NCBI RefSeq assembly: GCF_008728515.1
Contig: NC_044996.1
Coordinates: 127,091,595 to 127,155,594 of the forward strand
DNA: 64,000 bases
Reading direction: 5' to 3'
Source of the DNA: Papio anubis
Taxonomy: Eukaryota > Chordata > Mammalia > Primates > Cercopithecidae
Below, piece after piece: positions 41,270 to 52,104 of this stretch. The notes beneath the pieces were generated by a model. The model searched no databases. It was not told the DNA's origin and saw only the letters and a list, made by a program, of their open reading frames with translations. Both the position numbers and the translations under genes were made by a program. Position 1 is the stretch's first letter. Each line of letters opens with the position of its first letter.

Positions 41270-42648
41270 TTTTTCAAGACAGAGTCTTGCTCTGTTGCTC
41301 AGGCTGGAGTGCAGTGGCACGATCTCGGCTTACTGCAACCTCCACCTCCTGGGTTCAAGAGATTCTCCTGCCTCAGCCTCCCAAGTAGCTGGGATTACAG
41401 GCGTGCACCACCACGCCCAGCTAACTTTTGTATTGTTAGTAGAGATGGGGTTTCACCATGTTGACCAGGCTGGTCTTGAACTCTTGACCTCATGATCCAC
41501 ACGCCTCAGCTTCCCAAAGTGCTGGGATTACAGGCCTGAGCCACTGCACCCGGCCCTGGTTTATTTTTTATTTTTTATTTTTTATTTTTTGAGATGGAGT
41601 CTTGCTCTGTCACCCAGGCTGGGGTGCAATGGCGTAATCTTGGCTCACTGCAACCTCCGCCTCCCAGGTTCAAGCAATTCTCCTGCCTCAGCCTCCTGAG
41701 TAGCTGGGATTACAGGCGCCCGCCACCACGCCTGGCTAATTTTTGTATTTTTAGTAGGGGTGGGGTTTTGCCATGTTGGTCAGGCTGGTCTCGAACTCCT
41801 GGCCTCAAGCTATCTGCCCACCTCGGCCTCCCAAAGTGCTGGGATTACAGGCATGAGCCACCGCGCCCGGCCAGCCCTGGTTTATTTTTAGAGACAGGGT
41901 CTTGCTCTGTTCGCCCAGGCTGGAGTGCAGTGACACGAACACAGCTCACCATAGCCTCAACCTCCTGGGCTCAAGTAATCCTCCCACCTCAGCCTCCCGA
42001 GTAGCTGGGACCACAGACATGCATCACCACGCCCAGCTAATTTTTTAATATTTTGTAGAGACGGAGGTCTCCCTATGTTGCCCAGGCTGGTGTCAAACTC
42101 CTGGGCTCAAAAGGGATCTTCCTGCCTCAGCCTCCTGAAGTGCTGGGATCACAGGCATGAACCACTGCGCTTGGCCCCTTTTCCTTTTTAATCTTTGTTC
42201 TCAAAAAGCATATTCCAATTCCGTGGCTTCTAGGATGGCTCCAGAATCTGAATGGGCAGCTCTGACTTGCCTCTGAAGCCCCTAGTCTCAAATCTCTTGT
42301 TTGATGGACTGGCCAGTTATATGCCACTTTAGTAGGCTCAACATTTTTTTCTTTTTTCCTTTGAGATAGAGTCCCACTCTGTCACCCAGGCTGGAGTGTA
42401 GCGGCACGATCACGGCTAACTGCAACCTCAACCTTCTGGGCCCAAGCGATATTCCCATCTCAGCCTCCCACGTAGCTGGGACCAGAGGTGTGCACCACCA
42501 TGCCTGGCTGTTTTTTAAATTTTTGGTAGAGATGTGGTCTTGCTATGTTGCCCATGCTTGTCTCAAACTCATGGACTCAAGCAATCCTCCCACCTCAGCC
42601 TCCCAAAGTGCTGGGATTACAGGTGTGAGCCATTGAACCCCGCCCGGC
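41270..42648 (-). mobile_element. four consecutive antisense Alus
   Basis: Copies at 41270-41555, 41586-41873, 41888-42175 (AluJ) and 42355-42648 (AluJ). The first three are separated by only 15-30 bases and share CCCTGGTTTATTTTT/CTGGTTTATTTTTA at the joints. TTTTA units mark the tails. Confidence 0.9.
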
Positions 42649-42805
42649 TTGACGTTTATACAAATGAGCTTTTTCTAATCTTTCCAAAGCTGTCTGCCTC
42701 TCTCAACGTCCCTTATTGTCCTTTAGGCCACTATAACAGTACCAACTCTATGTTAGAAAAAAGTTTGCTTGAAGAGGAGAGAAAAAAAAAGAAACAAGTT
42801 TGCTT

Positions 42806-43101
42806 GGCTGGATGTGGTGGCTCACGCCTATAATCCTAACACTTTGGGAGGGCGAGGTCGGTGGATCACATGAGGTCAGGAGTTTGAGACCAGCCTGGCC
42901 AACAAGGCAAAACTCTGTCTCTACTAAAAATATAAAAATTAGCCGGGCGTGGTTGTGGGCGCCTATAATTCCAGCCACTCAGGAGGCTGAGGCAGGAGAA
43001 TTCCTTGAACTCAGGCGCGGGCAGACGTTGCAGTGAGCCAAGATTGCGCCACTTCACTCCAGCCTGGGCGAAACAGTGAAACTCCATCTAAAAAAAAAAA
43101 A
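42806..43101 (+). mobile_element. AluS with target duplication
   Basis: AAGTTTGCTTG recurs at both ends (about 42796 and 43100). Confidence 0.92.
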
Positions 43102-43352
43102 GTTTGCTTGCTTGAATATAATTATTGCTTTGCTTGAGTTTGTAGATTATTTACTAGAAACAGCCTCGGGAAAACAGGGCTTTCAACAAAGATAAAAGAA
43201 AACACGCAGACCAACAACTCTGGGAACGGGCTGACTGGCCTGATAAGAATACATTGATGGTGCCTGCAGAAGGCCACAGAAAGTTGACCAAGAAAGCAAT
43301 GATTAACTGCCTGTTGGAGGCCACGCATGTTTCACAAGAATTTTTGTTCGTT

Positions 43353-43640
43353 TGTTTTTGAGACAGAGTTTCCCTCTGTTGCCCAGGCTGGAGTGCAGTG
43401 ACGCGATCTTGGCTCACTGCAACCTCTACTTCCTGGGTTCAAGCGATTCTCCTGCCTCAGCCTCCCGAGTAGCTGGGATTACAGGCACCCACCACCACAC
43501 CCGGCTAATTTTTGTGTTTTTAATAGAAATGGGGTTTCACTATGTTGGCTAGGCTGGTCTTGAGCTCCTGACCTTAGGTGATCCACCTGCCTCGGCCTCC
43601 CAAAATGCTGGGATTACAGGTGTGAGCCACCTCACCTGGT
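43353..43640 (-). mobile_element. AluS
   Basis: Antisense Alu preceded by GTTT units. CACAAGAATTTTTG and CGCAAGAATGTTTTG flank it as a diverged target duplication. Confidence 0.92.
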
Positions 43641-43683
43641 CCGCAAGAATGTTTTGATCATCATTTCCCCTAATTTCTCTTAA

Positions 43684-43714
43684 AACAAACAAACAAACAA
43701 ACAAACAAAAAAAC
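43684..43714. repeat. (AAAC)n simple repeat
   Basis: About six AAAC units followed by an A run. Confidence 0.93.
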
Positions 43715-43870
43715 CCTGATCCAGAGGCACAAGTGGGAAAGCTGGTCTTTGAACGCTCATTTAACGCCTGCCTCAGGTTGCTAGCTTCTCAGATAAAACT
43801 AACTTTCCTTTCAACAAAGCTCATCTCTTGAGTTTTTGGCTTTCAGGTGATGAGTGGCCCATACCTGTGC

Positions 43871-44527
43871 TCAGTTACACCACCACAATTCGCCCGAGCC
43901 CTGGAGCCCTCTTTAATTTCTCCTTTAGTCTTCTGCATGCAACAGTAGCCAAGTCCTATCAATTTCACAGTTTATTTTCATTACTTCCCTTATTTCCACT
44001 CATGAGGCCATGGTCCTAGTTCAGGCCATTACCTCCGCCCATCTTCCGACAATGGCCTTGGCCTGGGAACACTTTCTCCTGTCTCTCTCTCTTCCCTTCA
44101 GTCCATGCCGTGTGGAGTTGCCAAGCTAATCCGCCTAAATCACAGCTTGGATCGTGTCACTGCCTAGCTAAGAAAAGCTTTGTAACTGCCCACGCTCTAC
44201 AAAGAAAGATCCAGGCTCCTCACGGGACTCTGGAGGCCTCTTGGAGGCTGCTCTTTGCCTGGTGGACAGAGGCACGAGCAGAATGGCCCAGGTGGGGAGA
44301 AGCTCTGGGCTTAACAGCAGCCCGCTCCCACCTGTTCTCCATCCTGAGCCCTAATTGTGGACCTACTCACGTATTTTGCTGACCATTCAGGCGCCCTGCA
44401 CTCTGGCTCCACTGTGCTTCCCAAAATTCAATTTCACTCTTTGGATCGTTAAACCTCTTCCTTTTCACTGTGCAAATCCCAGCCAGCCTCCAAGACCCTA
44501 TCCCATTCCAACTCTTCCTCTTTCTTT
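43871..44527 (+). mobile_element. L2-like DNA, weak
   Basis: CAGGCCATTACCTCCGCCCATC, GGATCGTGTCACTGCCTAGC and CTTTGTAACTGCCCACGC parallel the L2 consensus (AACTGG, GATCATGTCACTCCC, CAATGGCTCCCCATTGC regions). Low similarity overall. Confidence 0.45.
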
Positions 44528-44836
44528 CTTTTTTTTTTTTTTTTTTTTTTTTTGAGACAGAGTCTCGCTCTGTCTCCCAGGCTGGAATGCAGTGGCGCGA
44601 ACTCGACTCACTGCAACCTCTGCCTCCCGGGTTCAAGCCATTCTCCTGCCTCAGCCTCCTGAGTAGCTGGGATTACAGGCATGTGCCACCACGCCTGGCC
44701 AATTTTTGTATTTTTAGTAGAGATGGGGTTTCTCCATGTTGGTCAGGCTGGTCTCGAACTCCCAACCTCAGGTGATCTGCCCGCCTCAGCCTCCCAAAGT
44801 GCTGGAATTACAGGCGTGAGCCACCACACCCAGCTT
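44528..44836 (-). mobile_element. AluS
   Basis: Antisense full-length Alu with a T25 run. Confidence 0.93.
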
Positions 44837-45350
44837 ATAGAAGTATATTTTTAATACCACTCATTTGAGATTCATTCCCTATTGCCATCACTAGATTTCC
44901 TGCACTGGCATGTCGAATTGTCAGTTTTCTCTACATTTTTGTATGTTCAGTGCCAAGCAAGCATTGATATATCAAAAGCTATATTTAACAACTACCTGCA
45001 TAATAGTTGGCATTGTTAAATTTTTAAATATCTCAAACATATAGAAGAATAAAGACACCAATGTAATAGACAACTATGCCATGCCACCAACTCCCAGGTT
45101 TAACAGATGCTAATATGTAACTGAATTTGCTTCGGAAATCTTAAAAAGAAAGAAAATAAAAACATAACCGAGGATAAAAGCCCACCTCCCTCCCCTCAAC
45201 CCATGTATATACTTGCTCCTCCCTTTTCTCTCCAGAGGCCATCACTGTCCTCATTCCCAAGAATGTTTGTACTTTTAACTATATATGTATATTTCCATAA
45301 ATAATAATATCTAGAACTGTATGCTTTAAAATTTTACACAGATATCATAT
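44837..45350 (-). other. A+T-rich DNA, possibly old antisense L1M
   Basis: TTTTGTATGTTCAGTG, ATCACTGTCCTCATTCCC and CATAAATAATAATATCTAGAACTG resemble an old antisense LINE but no segment is decisive. Confidence 0.3.
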
Positions 45351-45453
45351 TGCTATGGTTTGAATGTTCTTTCCAAAGCTTGTGTTGAAACTTAATCCCT
45401 AATTAAGTATTGAGAGGTGGGGCCTTTTAAAAAATATATTATAAATAGAGACA

Positions 45454-45740
45454 GGACTGGGTGCAGTGGCTCACGCCTGTAATCCCAGTACTTTGAGAGG
45501 TTGATTGCTTGAGCCCAGGAGTTCAAGACCAGCCTGGGCAACATAGCAAAACTTCATCTCTACGGAAAAAAAAAAAAAAAAAAAATTAGCTGAGCGAGGT
45601 AGTGCATGCCTGTGGTCCCAGCTACTCAGGAGGCTGAGGCAGGAGGATTGCTTGATCCTGGGAAGCAGAGGCTACAGTGAGCTGAGATGGCACCACTGCA
45701 CTCCAACCTGGGTGACAGAAGGAGACCCTGTCTCCAAAAA

Positions 45741-45775
<35 letters not shown>

Positions 45776-45780
45776 ATACC
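45454..45780 (+). mobile_element. AluJ with (AAAT)n tail
   Basis: Sense Alu with an A21 linker. The tail is about ten AAAT units (45738-45778). Confidence 0.92.
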
Positions 45781-45784
45781 TGAA

Positions 45785-45903
45785 TAAGAGAAAGGGTCTC
45801 TCTATGCTGCCCAGGCTGATCTCACACTCCTAGCCTCAAGTGATCCTCCCGCCTCAGCCTCCCTAGGTGCTAGAATTACAGGTATGAGCCACTGCGCCCA
45901 GCC
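45785..45903 (-). mobile_element. Alu left-monomer fragment, antisense
   Basis: GAGAAAGGGTCTCTCTATGCTGCC to CTGCGCCCAGCC. It is tail-to-tail with the preceding sense Alu. Confidence 0.85.
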
Positions 45904-46258
45904 AAGAGGTGGGGCCTTTAAAAAGTGATTGGGTCCTAAGGCTCTGCCTTCATGAATAGATGAATTTATTCATAGATTCATGGATTAATGGGTTATCATG
46001 AGAGAGGAATTAGGGGCTTTGTAAGAAGAAGAGAGACCCGAGCTAGCATCTTAGCACGCTCAGCCCCCTCACCATATGGTGCCCCTCGCCATCTTGGGAC
46101 TCTGCACAGAGCCCCCATCAACAAGAAGGCCCTCACCAGATGTAATCCCTCGACCTTGGACTTTTCAGCCTCCAGAACAGTAAGAAATAAATTCCTTTTC
46201 TTTATAAATTACTCAGTTTCAGGTATTCTGTTGTAAGTAACAGAAAACAGACTAAGAG

Positions 46259-46400
46259 GGTGGGCATGGTGGCTCATGCCTGTAATTCCAGTACTTTAGG
46301 AGGTCACGGTGGGAGGATTACTTAAGCCTAGGAGTTCAAGACCAGCCTGGGCAACATAGAGAGACCCTGTTTTAAAAAAAAGTTAAAAAAAAAAAAAAGA
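46259..46400 (+). mobile_element. FLAM-type Alu left monomer
   Basis: GTGGGCATGGTGGCTCATGCC through one monomer to an A-rich tail. Confidence 0.85.
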
Positions 46401-46479
46401 AAAGAAACGAAAACAAAGATACATGTACCTGTCCTGTTCCAATGTGCCTTTTCTTTTAAACCAAAGGTTGTTTTTTGTT

Positions 46480-46776
46480 TGTTTGTTTGTTTGAGACAGA
46501 GTCTCACTCTGTTGCCCAGGCTGGAGTGCAGTGGCGCCATCTTGGCTCACTGCAACTTCTGCCTCTCAGGTTCAAGTGATTCTCCTGCCTTAGCTTCCTG
46601 AGTAGCTGGGATTACAGGCACGTGCCACCACAGCCGGCTAATTTTTGTATTTTTAGTAGAGATGGGGTTTCACTGTGTGTTGGCCAGGCTGGTCTTGAAC
46701 TCCTGGTCTCAAGTGATCCATCCACCTTGGCCTCCCAAAGTGCTGGGATTACAGGTGTGAGCCACTGTGCCTGACC
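46480..46776 (-). mobile_element. AluS
   Basis: Antisense Alu preceded by GTTT units; the linker contains CACTGTGTGTTGGCC. Confidence 0.92.
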
Positions 46777-46891
46777 GTAAATGAAAGGTTTTGTTTTGAG
46801 ATTTTTTTTCATATTGATGGCTGTATTCATTGTGCCTGTCATCCATTGTACTGGTTGCATCAGTTTGGGTCACATTAAGAATGAGATGGCA

Positions 46892-47173
46892 GGCCGGGCG
46901 CGGTGGCTCAAGCCTGTAATCCCAGCACTTTGGGAGGCCGAGACAGGCAGATCACGAGGTCAGGAGATCGAGACCATCCTGGCTAACACGGTGAAACCCT
47001 GTCTCTACTAAAAAACACAAAAAACTAGCCGGGCGAGGTGGCGGACGCCTGTAGTCCCAGCTACTCGGGAGGCCGAGGCAGGAGAATGGCGTAAACCCGG
47101 GAGGCGGAGCTTGCAGTGAGCTGAGATCCGGCCACTGCAGTCCAGCCTGGGCGACAGAGTGAGACTCTGTCTC

Positions 47174-47200
<27 letters not shown>
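46892..47200 (+). mobile_element. AluY of Old World monkey (AluYR-like) type, full length
   Basis: AAGAATGAGATGGCA is exact at 46877-46891 and 47201-47215. Carries GGTGGCTCAAGCC, GGCCGAGACAGG, AACTAGCCGGGCGAGG, GGCGTAAACCC and GCTGAGATCCGGCC. The pure A tail of about 28 bases indicates a recent insertion. Confidence 0.96.
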
Positions 47201-47204
<4 letters not shown>

Positions 47205-47215
47205 ATGAGATGGCA

Positions 47216-47571
47216 TATACCCAGCAGATTTAACTAAGGAGAGTTCATTTCAGGGGCTCCTATGAGAGATATGGGTGGGCTTAAGGGAATCAATAAGGAA
47301 TGATGGTGACTAGCCCAGGGACTAGCAGCATCAGGAAGGTTTTGTGCTGATTCCCTTTGCTCCAAATTCATCCTTTCTTGCCAGCTCTGTGAAAATGGAT
47401 TTGGGCTGGTCTGAGGGCAGTGGTGTTTACAACTAATTGACCACAACCAGCTGTAGATTTCTTTGTTCCTTTTTCACTCCCACTGTTTCCCTTGATTAGC
47501 CTTAAAAAAATAATTAAAAGGAAAAAAAAAAAAGAAAATGGATCTCAGCCCTTTAAGTATCTTGCCTTTGG
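47216..47571. other. non-repeat DNA, nothing recognised
   Basis: Includes an A12 run near 47521. No element or exon signal. Confidence 0.4.
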
Positions 47572-47880
47572 GCCGGGTGCGGTGGCTCACGCTTGTAATC
47601 CCAGCACTTTGGGAGGCCGAGGCAGGGAGATCACCTGAGGTCAGGGGTTCAAGGCTGGCCCGGGCAACATGGTGAAACCCCGTCTCTACTAAAAATATGA
47701 AAATTAGCTGGGTGGTGGCGCACACCTGTAGTCCCAGCTACTCAGGGGACTGAGGCATGAGAATTGCTTGAACCCGGGAGGCAGAGGTGGCAGTGAGCCG
47801 AGATCTTGCCACTGCACTCCAGCCTGGGTGACAGAGCAAGACTGTCTCAAAAAACAAAAAAAACCAAAAAAACCCAAAAA
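47572..47880 (+). mobile_element. AluS
   Basis: Full-length sense Alu; the tail consists of AAAAAC units. Confidence 0.92.
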
Positions 47881-47949
47881 CACTTGCCTTGCCAGCTGGC
47901 ATGATATGAAGCGTCAGTAGGGGTGAGGGAGTGACGCTGCGGGAGGAGA

Positions 47950-48486
47950 GGGTTTGGGCAGCATGCTACTGAAGGTACTGAGAGGGTTTGGGCAGTGCTA
48001 CTGGAGTCCTGTAGCACTCACAACTCCAGTGCTTGGCTCTTGCTGTATACAGCAGCCAGCATCGCCCTGCGGCCAGCAGGTTCCCCTGCCACACACCTTA
48101 GGTGGTTTGGCAGCCTCTAGTGAGTCGCTTTGCCTAGCACCCTAGAGGGAAGATTCCCAGAAAGTTCCAGAGCACAGATTTCCAGTCCCACCTGCGCAGC
48201 AGCTCAGTGCCTTCTCTGCCTTTTAGCGAGGCAGGGCTGCATGCTCCCAGTGTGGTCTGGATCTCAGCTTTGGAGCAGGGAAGGGCTCTTTCTTGCGTGT
48301 TCCATCACAACCATCCGGTAGCAGGAGCTGCTCCTCCTGTCGGCTAATCCTAGATTCTCCAGAGTTCTCTATATTTCTTACTAGCCAATCCCTCTCTGCT
48401 TCAATGAATCATTCTTCATATTAAATGTTCTCTGGTCAAGTGATCGTGTGGTTTCTCTTTCTTGATTGTCCCCAAATTGATACACA
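47950..48486 (+). mobile_element. possible LTR, family not recognised
   Basis: AGGGTTTGGGCAG is repeated at about 47949 and 47983. The right end, CCAATCCCTCTCTGCTTCAATG ... GTGGTTTCTCTTTCTTGATTGTCC ... TGATACACAG, has the feel of an LTR 3' end. Neither a target duplication nor a family name could be established. Confidence 0.3.
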
Positions 48487-49106
48487 GTTCTCATCCCTAA
48501 GCCTGAAGGGCCAAGAGGGAACCAGCTACTGAAATCCAGCAAGAAACGAAGTTATGGGAGAGTGCTGCCTCATTCGGGGAACGATTAAACGGAGGCTTGT
48601 TCATACAGTGAAATGCGGTGCGACCGTGAATGCTAGGCAGTCTCCATTCTCCCTTCTAGACACCGTCTCAATCCTTCTTCCCCCTGCTCTGCGCCTGGGA
48701 AACCGACAGCGGGGTGCCGGCAAATGGTTAACAAGTACGTGGGGAAAAAATAATGATCCTAGTTTGCAGTGTTGGCTGATTTCTTTGGCATAAATACTCC
48801 CACCATGGCTAAGAGCCAGCCCCAGCACACCACAGGCGGCTAAGACTGCAAACCTCAGGTTCCTTCGCCCTTTGGTTTTCAGATGGCTGGGCCACTGGGA
48901 GGCCCAGCAGATGGGAGGTGAGATGAGATCGTTCCCTTGACCCCCTCTTTGTAGGCTGCGGTTTGGGTGGGCCTCTGTATCTCTCCGCACAAGAGGCCTA
49001 GTTGTTTCTGCCTTTTCTCTATGACACAGCACAGCTGCAGTGAGAATCTTTATGTGCGTGTGCACGTCCCCTGGACCCAGGTGTGACAATTGTCCCTGCT
49101 GCAGGG
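48487..49106. other. non-repeat DNA with one 170-codon minus-strand frame
   Basis: The frame at 48601-49113 (minus) is the longest in the window outside Alus and CpG islands. It has a hydrophobic patch (RFAVLAACGVLGLALS) and many arginines. No family recognised and no start-context or splice support, so it is not called as a gene. Confidence 0.4.
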
Positions 49107-49222
49107 CTGTCAAATAAAATACAGGGTGCCAAGCTAAACCTGAATTTCAGATAAACACCAAATAATTTTTTGGTATACATTTGTCTTAAATATTGCATGG
49201 GACATATTTATGCTAAAAAACT

Positions 49223-49928
49223 GTGAGAGTAGAATGATGGCTACCAGAAGCTGGGAAGGGTTGTCGGGGCTGGGAGGGGGTGGGATGGATGTGGGACAGA
49301 ATGGGCACAAAAATATGGTTAGAAAGAATGAATAGGATCTAGTATTTAATAGCACAACAGGATGACTACAGTCAGCAATAATTTATCATACATGTACAAA
49401 TAACTAAAAATGGATTGCTTGTAACACAAAGGATAAATGCTTGAGGTGATGGATACCCCATTCATCCTTATGGGATTATTACACATTGCCTGTATCGAAG
49501 TATCATATTGATATGGTTTGGCTGTGTCCCCACTCACATCTCATCTTGAATTCCCACGTGCTGTGGGAGGAACCTTGTGGGAGGTAACTGAATCATGGGG
49601 GCGGGTCTTTCCCATACCGTTCTCGTGATAGTGAATAAGCCTCACAAGATCTGATGGTTTTAGGAAGGGGAATTTCCCTGCACAAGCTCTCTCTTTGTTT
49701 GCTGCCATCCAGGTAAGACGTGACTTGTTCCTCCTTGCTTTCCGCCATGACCGTGAGGCCTCCCCAGCTATGTGGAACTGTAAGTCCAATTAAACCTCTT
49801 TCTTTTGTAAGGGCCCAGTCTTGGGTATGTCTTTATCAGCAGCATGAAAATGGACTAATACAATAAATGTACCCCATAAATATACAAACATACTATTACC
49901 CACACATTAAAAAATAAAAAATAAAAAA
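49223..49928 (+). mobile_element. L1M (L1MA-like) 3' UTR with A-rich tail
   Basis: GATGGCTACCAGAAGCTGGG, GTTAGAAAGAATGAATAGGATC, GTAACACAAAGGATAAATGC, then after the LTR ATGTACCCCATAAATATAC and an A/T-rich tail. Split by the LTR at 49509-49862. Confidence 0.8.
49509..49862 (+). mobile_element. THE1/MST-type MaLR solo LTR
   Basis: Begins TGATATGGTTTGGCTGTGTCC, includes GGAGGTAACTGAATCATGGGG and CCGCCATGACCGTGAGGCC, ends GGTATGTCTTTATCAGCAGC ... GACTAATACA. Length fits the family (about 355). No perfect target duplication seen. Confidence 0.92.
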
Positions 49929-50041
49929 CCCTTCATTGTTTATCTGAATATGAAATTTAATTGGCTATCCTTTTTTTTATTGTTTGTTTTTTGCTAAATC
50001 TGACAACTCTACCTGGGGAGACTCCTAGAAATGGAATTTCT

Positions 50042-50151
50042 CTTTTTTCTTCTTTTTTTGAGACAGGATCTCATTGCCCATGCTGGAGTGCAGTGGCACG
50101 ATCTTAGCTCATTGCAGCCTTGACCTTCTGGACTCAAGCGATCCTCCCACC
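50042..50151 (-). mobile_element. Alu fragment, 5'-truncated, exact target duplication
   Basis: TGGAATTTCT is exact at 50032-50041 and 50152-50161. The insert holds a T-rich tail and less than one monomer. Confidence 0.9.
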
Positions 50152-50218
50152 TGGAATTTCTAAAATAATGTCTCCAATATGGTTTTAGTTATGTAAATTA
50201 AATTTAATTAATTAATTG

Positions 50219-50502
50219 CTTTTGAGACAGGGTCTCACTCTCGCCCAGGCGGCAGTACAGTGGCACAGTCATGGCTCACTTCAGCCTAAACCTCCTAGGC
50301 TCAAGCAATCCTCCCATCTCAGCCTCCCAAGTAGCAGGGACCACAGGTGAGTGCCACCACACTCAGCTAACTTTTTATTTTTTGTAGAGATGATTCTCAC
50401 TATGTTGCCCAGGCTGGTTTCAAACTATTGGGCTCGAGGGATATACCTGCCTCGGCCTCCCAAAGTGCTGGGATTACAGGCATGAGCCAGTGTGCTCTGC
50501 CC
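50219..50502 (-). mobile_element. AluJ
   Basis: Antisense, diverged, TTAA units at the tail. Confidence 0.88.
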
Positions 50503-51087
50503 AGGTCCTGTAAATATTATATGATAATTTGTTTTCCTGTTCTTAAGATACCCCTTGATCTAGTTTTCAGTCATCCGTAACCCCGTATTGGGTCTTTAAC
50601 AGGGTTTGAAAGGGGGTGGGGCCGTGGTCACATGATGACAATATAGAGGCTAGAGCTCTCTGGTGCTAGAGCAAGACTCTGTCACATGAGACATGTCCAT
50701 GGAGGAGGCTGAGGAATGTGTTTCCGTCTGAAATTCAGCACCTCTGGACCCAGCCTCCCCTTCACCTTAACACTGATTGGCAAATGCCTCTGAGTGGGCC
50801 AATGGGGATTTGCCTTTAGAGCCGAGGTCCCTTCCCTTCCAAAGTTCCCTCCCCCTGGCCTCAGTTCCCAGAAGCCTGACTCTGGGGTCCTACCCAGGCT
50901 TCTACCCTTGAGCATCAGACTTGATCCTCTCCCTGTTTCCCTAGCAAGTCTTTCTGGTTTGGGGAAGTTTCTTTACTGTCAAGGTATTACAAAGCAAGGT
51001 GACAAATTAATGCCCGGAAAGGTCAGGTCTTAATGATGGTGAAATGTGTTGCTCTCCTGGAGCATTTATGTTGAAAGCAGTAATCCA
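50503..51087. other. non-repeat DNA, nothing recognised
   Basis: Moderately G+C-rich near 50740-50900 but without a CpG cluster. TGGGGCCGTGGTCACATGATGAC near 50617 contains an E-box-like CACATG only. Confidence 0.4.
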
Positions 51088-51101
51088 AAGGGCTGGATTT
51101 T

Positions 51102-51354
51102 TTTTTTCTTTTTTTTTTTTTTTTTTTTAAGACGAAGTCTTGCTCTGTTGCCCAGGCTGGAGTGCAGTGGCACGATCTCTGCTCACTGTAACCTCCACCT
51201 CCCAGATTCAAGTGATTCTCCTGCCTCAGCCTCCTGAGTAGCTGGGATTACAGGCGCCTGCCACCATGCCTGGTTAATTTTTGTATTTTCAGTAGACACG
51301 GGGTTTCACCATGTTGGCCAGACTAGTCTCGAACTCCTGGCCTCAAGTGATCCC
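51102..51354 (-). mobile_element. Alu, 5'-truncated, exact target duplication
   Basis: AAGGGCTGGATTTT is exact at 51088-51101 and 51355-51368. A T-rich tail is interrupted by one CTT. Confidence 0.93.
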
Positions 51355-51439
51355 AAGGGCTGGATTTTAAGAGAGCATTTTAGGGGGACTTTCTGGCACT
51401 TACGTATTTAAATACAACTTACCCTTCTCTTCCAGGGGA

Positions 51440-51893
51440 AGAGTCCTTGTTTTCTTTTCCACTATTTCCTCTAAGTTTATCTTATATTTCCTCATCCAGA
51501 ATAATTCCTAATCTTCTGACCTTGGAGATACAGATTTTATAAATAGGTCTGGATCAGGCAGCCGATTGTGTTCCATCAGGTCTGTTTCCTCGTCTTCTTC
51601 CAAGCTACTTGAAATAAGTTTTTATATTAATAGTTATCCCACAGCGCTATCTGCTGGCCGAAAGCAGTAGGCACCCGTAAGTTATTTTACAAGAGCAGGT
51701 TTTTGTTGTTGTTGTTTTTGGTTTTTTTTTCTTAAAAAGAAAGAGATTTGTTTCGTTGGTTAGAATAGGTTGAGTTAGGTTAGGTTTGGGTTGGTTTGGT
51801 TTGAGTAGGTTTCCTTTGCTTTGCTTTGTAACACTGATGAACTGGGGTTCTACATAACTGGAAATTCTTCAAAAGCTTTAGGTCTTCTAAGAA
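51440..51893 (+). repeat. tandem duplication, copy 1
   Basis: Shares with 52105-52790, in order: TTTCCTCATCCAGA, TTCTTAATCTTCTGACCTTGGA-like, CAGATTTTA, GATCAGGCAG/GATCAAGCAG, TTGTTTCCTCGTCTTCTTCCAAGCTAC (in two parts), CAGCGCTATCTGCTGGC/CAGTGCCATCTACTGTC, AAGCAGTAGGCACC/AAGCAGCAGGCACC and GGTTCTACATAACT/GGTTCTATGTAACT. Source family unknown. Confidence 0.85.
51765..51828. repeat. degenerate GGTTT/GGTTA/GCTTT simple tract
   Basis: GTTAGGTTAGGTTTGGGTTGG and related units, ending in TTTGCTTTGC. Not a canonical telomere array. Confidence 0.85.
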
Positions 51894-51914
51894 GGCATCA
51901 CCCAGTGAGTGGAG

Positions 51915-52008
51915 TCTGTTTCAGGCGGTCTGGGCCAGAGATGCTGCATTTCTAACAAGTCTCAGGTGATGCCAGTGCCACTGATCCAAGGGTCACCTTT
52001 GAGTAGAG
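51915..52008 (-). mobile_element. MER5A-type hAT fragment
   Basis: GCATTTCTAACAAGTCTCAGG, TGATGCCAGTGCCACTG and CACCTTTGAGTAG match reversed MER5A. It lies between the two duplication copies. Confidence 0.75.
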
Positions 52009-52104
52009 AGGGGATACACCTGAGTAGAACAGACGCCTGGGCAGGAGACTTTTATAGTATAACCCTCCTGGATGCATTTTTTTTCATGCTTTCAGTTAAT
52101 ACAT

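Larger units (their letters stand above)
43102..43870 (+). mobile_element. possible ERV1-type LTR opened by an Alu
   Basis: The right part, GCTTCTCAGATAAAACTAACTTTCC and CTCATCTCTTGAGTTTTTGGC in order, looks like an LTR polyadenylation region and U5. I cannot name the family or fix the ends. Confidence 0.3.
45351..46257 (+). mobile_element. MLT1/MSTD-type MaLR LTR opened by Alus
   Basis: Starts TGCTATGGTTTGAATGTTC. The 5' part to about 45426 resumes at 45904, and GAGGTGGGGCCTTT occurs on both sides of the insert. Then CTCACCAGATGTAATCCC, CCTTGGACTTTTCAGCCTCCAG and AACAGACTAAGA close it. Confidence 0.87.
49107..50012. mobile_element. palindromic DNA element (MER53-like) opened by nested L1M and MaLR insertions
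   Basis: The left arm (49107-49222) contains CTGAATTTCAGATAAACACC and the right arm (about 49930-50012) contains the inverted partner TTGTTTATCTGAATATGAAATTT and AAATCTGACAACTCTAC, the complement of the left end. It is the same family as 15650-16000. The intervening DNA is the L1M tail, itself split by an LTR. Confidence 0.65.
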
